Shown piece after piece: positions 59,261-64,000 of a stretch of 64,000 nt of DNA (the stretch's first letter is position 1; each line of letters begins with the position of its first letter). The DNA comes from Ignelater luminosus (lineage: Eukaryota; Arthropoda; Insecta; Coleoptera; Elateridae). The position numbers were made by a program, and so were the translations under genes. The DNA lies in contig VTPC01000401.1 of NCBI GenBank assembly GCA_011009095.1, forward strand, positions 117,325-181,324. The letters run 5' to 3'. The notes beneath the pieces were generated by a model that did no database searches, had not been told where the DNA came from, and saw nothing but the letters and a program-made list of their open reading frames with translations.

Positions 59261-59405
59261 TCTCCAGTACCCTGGCCTGCACGATCACCTGATCTAACAC
59301 CGTTAGATTTCTTTCCTCTGGAGTTATGTCAAGAATCATGTGCTCAACCAAAATTTTGAAGATGAACAGCAATTATTACAGTTGGCCACAGCAGCGTTCA
59401 ACACA
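59261..59405 (+). pseudogene. Tc1/mariner-superfamily (IS630-like) transposase C-terminal relic
   Basis: The plus strand reads SPVPWPARSPDLTPLDFF and, after a one-base shift near 59312-59316, LWSYVKNHVLNQNFEDEQQL and LLQLATAAFN. The WPxRSPDLxPLDFFLW block is the characteristic stretch around the third catalytic acidic residue of arthropod Tc1/mariner-like transposases. Only this end was found: no HTH region or first two catalytic residues upstream, and no TIRs. It is a small, frameshifted fragment unrelated in sequence to the mariner at 63.3 kb. Confidence 0.75.
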
Positions 59406-60186
59406 AAAAAATCAAAACCAAAATAACCCTATCATGTTAAATCATTAGAATCGCGACAACAAGAGCTATTCAAAACAATTTTCAATTGTTTTTCCGCCTA
59501 TTTAAAAAAATGAGGTTGATGATGGTTGTTATACATTGTACAGGAATTTTGATAGCGTATTTTAATAGTGAACAAAACGTGGCAATGGAAAAGTGGTTTT
59601 AGTTTTCCGATATCTCTTCAAGCAAAGAAAAGAAGAAATAATAACGAAAATCGAGAAATCTAAATTTTGCAAACCCCAACAAAAAGGTCCTATAAATAAC
59701 CAACTTTCTTCCCATTTAACCGATCCTACATCTCTTACCGTTTCCAAGATCCCCATGCTGTGCATCCTTATCTTGGACACAGTGTATAATGTTGGTTTTC
59801 TGTAAACTAATAGTATTTGACCTGGACAGTAACGTACTAAAATACTCGGATTTACAACCGCGTGCGTCCTGTATTTTCAAGGTATCGACGGTGTACCCTC
59901 GTTAAAAATGCCCCTTCCTTCCTGAAACTGGTGTGGTAAACGAACGAGTCCAATTTGAACGGGAAACGTTTCAAAAGACCAGGAATATAAAAAGCGACGA
60001 AAAAAGCGCTGCAAATGGCAAATATGCAAAAAGCCATATCCTGAGACCTAATACTTTCTAAAGACTACCACAGTTACTCTCAGAGTAAGTTTCTGCGCAA
60101 CGTGAAGGCTTCTCTTCTGGCAATGTTAATCAATATTTACTGTCGCAAAGTTCGGACAAGCTGACATAACATTGCACTAAACTCAG
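59406..60186. other. Mixed DNA between two pseudogene relics
   Basis: 60060-60186 is less AT-rich and probably carries a more heavily decayed upstream part of the pseudogene that follows. No alignable motif was found in it. Confidence 0.35.
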
Positions 60187-60802
60187 GACGATGCTGATAC
60201 TTGTGTAGTGGACACTGTTCTTCAAATAGAAACTGCAGGGTAGGACGTAACACTTGTTGGAACGGATACTGACCCTCTTGCCATATTTATTGCACGACTC
60301 AGTGGATTTGCTAAACTTACTATGCTGCGTCTGAGTACTTACCTAGTGAGTAAGTAAGGTATGTGACAAAGGATATTATTGGTAATAAGAAGAAAGTCGT
60401 TCTATCCTGTCACGAAGTTACCGATGGTGATGACGAGACTTCTGTCATCTTTGGAAAAAGAGAGAAGAAAGGTTATGAGCTCCTGAAGACAATGAAGAGA
60501 TGAAAAGAAACTTGTTCGTGCCCTTTATACTACTGCTTGAAAGATCAGTATAAATAGTTTATTGTGTTAATCATTATCTCCAACAGGTTCACGAATAGAT
60601 GGGAAATAAGCTGCCGCCGACTGCCTGGGGATGGCACAAGGTTGATAGCACCTTAGTTTCCGTACACACGACCTTACCATCTGCTCCTGAGACAGTTTTG
60701 TTTCTGATCTTTGCAAATGCAAAGAGACTGTTCCAACACACGTTGCACGTGTCATCGTAGAAGTGTTCCGATATGGGAAGCACTTGCACCAATGACCCAT
60801 AA
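60187..60802 (+). pseudogene. Broken gene with GCDTTS-type core and C-terminal Cys-rich tail
   Basis: Reading plus-strand frames by homology: DDADTCVVDTVLQIE, a TAG at 60241-60243, then DVTLVGTDTDPLAIFIARLS (to about 60330). After a shift come TKDIIGNKKKVVLSCHEV, DGDDETSVIFGKREKKGYEL (60363-60503), a decayed link, and from 60599 MGNKLPPTAWGWHKVDSTLV with LPSAPETVL. The tail runs through a TAG to KCSDMGSTCTNDP (stop 60800-60802). Many insect and cnidarian genomes carry multicopy proteins with ADAD...GxDTDLL...GCDTTSxxxGKGK...LPPT...WGW...LPPAPExLL followed by CxC-rich residues. I recall them as predicted proteins with a nuclease-like fold, unproven. Several cysteines of the tail and the GC of GCDTTS are mutated here. 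Clearly dead. Confidence 0.7.
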
Positions 60803-62765
60803 GTTGACATCGATCCTGACGACTTTTAAGCGGAATTGTTTTAATTTTGCATTATGCTTATTCAGATTTGTACTTGTTACGCAGTAAATATCCCAACTAT
60901 CAGACACTGGAAAGTTAATTATAATTACAGTTAATTGGTTAATAAATCTATTCATCTTCATGTTTTTCTGTTACATTATTAGTAACTTGTTAACACGTTA
61001 TTTTTTGTTTCTCAATATTTGTCCACATTTTCGTGTACAATTTTTTGCATACTCTACATTATAATATCTTCTGTAAATAAAGGGTTTTCTTGCACTGGCA
61101 TATAATTCTAATTCTTATTTAAAAAGCTATCTATGCTTAAATATTTGAAAGTTTATGCACCCATATGCATTTTGAAAAGTCGCCGCCTATGCTTTTATTT
61201 ATAGATAAAATAAAAGAAATTTTAAATTACCCTTCAAAATTTTTGGTTTCAGGATTAAAGAAAAACATGACATTTTCGGAACATCATACATTACGATTAC
61301 ATAATTTATTTAGGTACTTACCTATTTACCAAGGTTGCTCGAGCACGTGTATATCTATCGAACAACCTTGCCTATTTACAAAGTTGTAAATTGTAATTAA
61401 TTAAAGAAGAGATATAAAGAAATGTTTGTGACTATATAAAATTTCTTAAAACAATTATTTTTCACAAAGGACCTTTATTTAAAATAAAATTCAAACATGT
61501 AATTATTTTTTATTATCAGTGATCGTCAGTTTTGTTTTGAAAATTACCGTAAAAATGTGATGATAGATTTACCATATTTGTACCTTATATTGCAAAAAGT
61601 GAAAATCGATGATAACCAAATGAAAATATTGGGGTTTGATACTAGAACAAAAGCTAAGGATGAATTCTAGAAATCCAGAAAGTGTCATCTTAATAGAATA
61701 TGCCTATTAACCTTCTACGAATTCTTGTTATAAGCTGTTTTGACTTTGAGGCGCACATATGTTATTGTATTATGGTGAGGTAACCTAACGGACTTGTTCT
61801 GTACAAAAGTGCAATAAATTTTAATGTCGTCTTAAAATTAAATAGAGGTATAACCATTGTGGTAGAATCTAGAAGTTCTTTTGAAATACAAATACTTTTA
61901 ATGCTTTGGTTAAAACGTTTCGGCTTAGGATTTACATTTGTCATGTACTTATTTGAAAATAATTCTTTCTAAAAACTTTACGGTATCTTTAACGGTAACT
62001 TAAAAAGTAAAACATTATTCTTGTGGTCGTAAAACTCAACTTAAAAGGCAGTGTCGTCTTTTAATATTTGTTTTCCAAATCGGCCACTCATTCGATTGTT
62101 TAATGTTCTGTGCATTCGCCCCAGTCGCCTACCACAGCAGTTCTAGAAAGGAAAAGTGTATTTTCAGGGATGGACACACCTTTGACTAAAAATCGAGGAC
62201 GCATACAGTTATCTTATAAACTGGCGTATTTTAGTATGTAACGAAGATACAGTCACTTGATAAATTCAAAAAAAAAATCGATTTTTGTCTATAAATTGAA
62301 ACAAAAGGAGATATTTAAATTTTGGTTGCACCAATGAACCCAGCAGGAAAAAGTAGATCAGTTGCATGAATTCAGTATGTTTTTCAAGCTCTTCTAGTTT
62401 TTAAGATACCTTGCATTTAATAGTATTTGATAGTACTTGCAAAAATATGTCAAGCCAAAAATGGCAGTATAGGTGTACAAATTTTGGCTAAGAAGACTTC
62501 TCAGTTTTCTTCATAGCAACCACGCAGTTGCGGCGTTATTTAGTTTTCTCTTGTAGAATTGCAACAAGCCGTCCTGAAACTTTTGGTTTTAAAACTACAG
62601 CATCTTTTTTTACAGGGTGATCGAGAAGTGTTGCGAGTAATTCTATTCAATTAATTTACATAGGTTAGTATAAGGTGTAGTTATATAGGATTATTCCAAT
62701 TCGAGGCTCACCACTGGGATTTCAGAAACTTTTAGATACAAAAAGTCGATTTACATTGAGACAAA
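60803..62765. other. AT-rich DNA
   Basis: A small inverted repeat CAAGGTTG/CAACCTTG lies near 61328-61373. ACAGGGTGATCGAGAAGT at about 62616 resembles the ends of many insect repeats, but no second end was found. No gene was recognised. Confidence 0.35.
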
Positions 62766-62892
62766 TGGCCGGTTGCACCGACCAATAAACTTAGTTTGGA
62801 ACCAAGATTGAATAATTCTGTCGTTGAAATTTGTATTAAGAAACGAAGTTCCATCTATCGATAGATTTACCGAAGGTTGATGCAACCGGCCA
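62766..62892. mobile_element. 127-bp MITE with TIRs TGGCCGGTTGCA
   Basis: TGGCCGGTTGCA at 62766-62777 is repeated exactly inverted at 62881-62892. The match extends to 18 bp with two mismatches (CCGACC against TCAACC). Flanking AAA on both sides could be a short duplication but is not informative. There is no coding capacity. Confidence 0.75.
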
Positions 62893-63141
62893 AAAGTTGC
62901 GTATATTAATAGTCAATAAGATGTTGTTCTTAAATTAGCTTGTCTTTAACCCCCTTTTGATAATAATTACGTAACGCTGAGTCCAATCCAGGACTAGTCA
63001 GGGGGTACATCTAGAAAATATTTTACGCACTCTAAAATAATAGGGGGATCTTTGTCCGCCCAAGTTTTTATTTCTGGTTGCGGTCCCGACTCAACCCTTC
63101 TCCTAAATTTCGAAACAGAAATGGACTTTTTATACCAGACA
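62893..63141. other. Short interval between MITE and hAT-like end
   Basis: A somewhat GC-richer patch (63040-63110) without a recognised feature. Confidence 0.35.
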
Positions 63142-63327
63142 CAGAGCTGGGTAAATTACTTTTTAAAAGTGTTTAATTACTTTTCGTAAAAATAATCAAA
63201 TTACATTATAACAAAACTACTTTGCAAGAAAAATATTTAAATTACAAATTATTTGGTAAAAGTAATTGAATTACTATCTGATTACTTTTAAATTACATAA
63301 ATTAGCGAGTGGAGTGGGGGAAATCAC
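63142..63327 (+). mobile_element. One end of a hAT-like MITE next to the mariner break
   Basis: CAGAGCTGGGTAAATTAC at 63142 followed by many GTAATT/AATTAC words is the usual start of a class of short hAT elements. The matching right end (a GTAATTTACCC...CTCTG type) is absent. The sequence runs into the truncated mariner at 63328, so the two elements interrupt each other or both ends were lost in one deletion. Confidence 0.45.
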
Positions 63328-64000
63328 AAATTTCTTACCGGCAAGCATTTTTTTTAGGTCTGCGAACAGCCAGTAGTCGCTGGGAGCCAAATCTGGCGAA
63401 TACGGTGGATGTGGGAGCAATTCGAAGTTCAATTCATGTAGTTTTGCCATTGTTTTGATTGACTTGTGACACGGTGCGTTGTCTTGATGAAACAAAATTT
63501 TTTTCTTTGCCATATTCGTTTCTTTGCAATCTCGGCCTTCAAACGCTCCAATAACGCTATATAATATTCACTGTTGATGGTATTTCCCTTCTCAAGATAG
63601 TCGATGAATATTACACCACGCACATCCCAAAATACCGAGGCCATAACCTTTCCAGCCGATTGTTGTGCTTTCGGTCGCTTTGAACGAGGTTTACCAGTTG
63701 CTGTCCACTCAGATGACGATCGTTTTGATTCCGGAGTGAAGTGATGGATCCATGTTTCATCCATTGTCACATATCGACGCAAAAATCCCGGTTTGTTACG
63801 TTTAAACATGGCCAAACACTGCTCAGAAACATCAACACGTTCTTGTTTTTGGTGAACAGTGAGCAAACGCGGCACCCACTTTGAGCAGAGCTTTCTCATA
63901 GTCAAATGCTCATGCAATATAAAGCCAACACGTTCTTTTGATATCTTTACGATGTCAGCTAACTCACGCAACTTCACTTTTCGATCATTCAAAACGATTT
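63328..64000 (-). pseudogene. mariner transposase (DD34D), frameshifted and truncated at both visible ends
   Basis: Minus-strand frame 63992-63429 carries part of the N-terminal HTH region (LRELADIVKISKERVGFILH), WVPRLL (close to the family's WVPRxL), and MDETWIHHFTPESKR with catalytic Asp 78 of this frame. The frame then shifts near 63505-63520, where the family's KKRPHMKKKK region seems to have lost about 4 bp. It resumes as ILFHQDNAPCHKSIK and LPHPPYSPDLAPSDYWLF. The spacing between HQD and PSD is 34 residues, the mariner DD34D signature. Homology ends at GKKF (63328); the last roughly 60 residues and the 3' TIR are missing. The N-terminus and the other TIR lie beyond the right edge. It resembles the mellifera/cecropia-type mariners of insects. 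Not functional. Confidence 0.95.

Noticed and set aside
60567..60810. Two overlapping minus-strand ORFs of 73 and 77 codons
   Set aside because: They are antisense to the plus-strand pseudogene, whose motifs (LPPT, WGW, LPSAPE, KCSD) explain the sequence.
62610..62640. ACAGGGTGATC-type word, with similar words at 33905, 43825 and 41850
   Set aside because: CAGGGTG/CACCCT words are common ends of insect repeats, but no second end or duplication could be paired with any of them.
1..64000. Search for CRISPR arrays, rRNA, complete tRNAs and bacterial-type operons
   Set aside because: No regularly spaced repeats, no rRNA-like stretch and no tRNA with both boxes and a clover-leaf were seen; gene structure is eukaryotic.

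Overview
This 64 kb window is AT-rich (roughly two thirds A+T) eukaryotic nuclear DNA. It has no operons, bacterial promoters or long intact ORFs. It holds many decayed DNA transposons (hAT, Mutator-like, mariner, Harbinger-type and foldback MITEs), AAT/ATT and AAAT microsatellites, and coding relics of transposon-associated proteins typical of arthropod genomes. An insect is the most likely source; the order cannot be told from the sequence.

Layout. Position 1-142 is the end of an open frame entering from the left. 1-13.2 kb is dense in mobile elements: a 13-bp inverted-repeat pair (1135-1627), a 178-bp hAT MITE with target-site duplication (2222-2399), two copies of a foldback MITE with arms of about 155 bp (2507-3091, 4268-4784), a 461-bp MITE (5010-5470), a decayed Mutator-like element carrying FLYWCH and MULE transposase domains between terminal-repeat-like blocks (6113-9082), a 336-bp MITE (10147-10482) and an 821-bp Harbinger-type element with TAA duplications (12371-13191). 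13.2-27.4 kb is mostly featureless AT-rich DNA with one possible coding relic (13375-13712), a G-run and purine-rich tracts. 27675-29485 is a 1.8-kb hAT element with perfect TIRs and an exact 8-bp duplication; a second, inverted copy lies at 45468-47210 and lacks one end. Between and after them lie a 132-codon ORF of doubtful status, a duplicated 127-bp repeat at 38 kb and long unannotated AT-rich stretches. 50410-51005 is another foldback element and 54.7-54.9 kb a possible tRNA-derived SINE.

The right end holds the only evidence for an ordinary host gene. On the minus strand, a short 5' region with a YY1-like ATGGCGGC motif leads to a 67-codon serine-rich first coding exon (58398-58598) that stops exactly at a GTGAGC splice donor. 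The rest of that gene would lie to the left and was not located; much of the window could be its intron. Further right are a relic of a Tc1/mariner-like transposase (59261-59405), a broken pseudogene with a GCDTTS-like motif and a C-terminal Cys-rich (CXC-like) tail (60187-60802), a small MITE (62766-62892) and a frameshifted, 3'-truncated mariner (63328-64000).

No genes visibly work together as a pathway. The window reads as intergenic or intronic DNA shaped by transposition and decay. Family assignments rest on motifs recognised by eye; no database search was possible.
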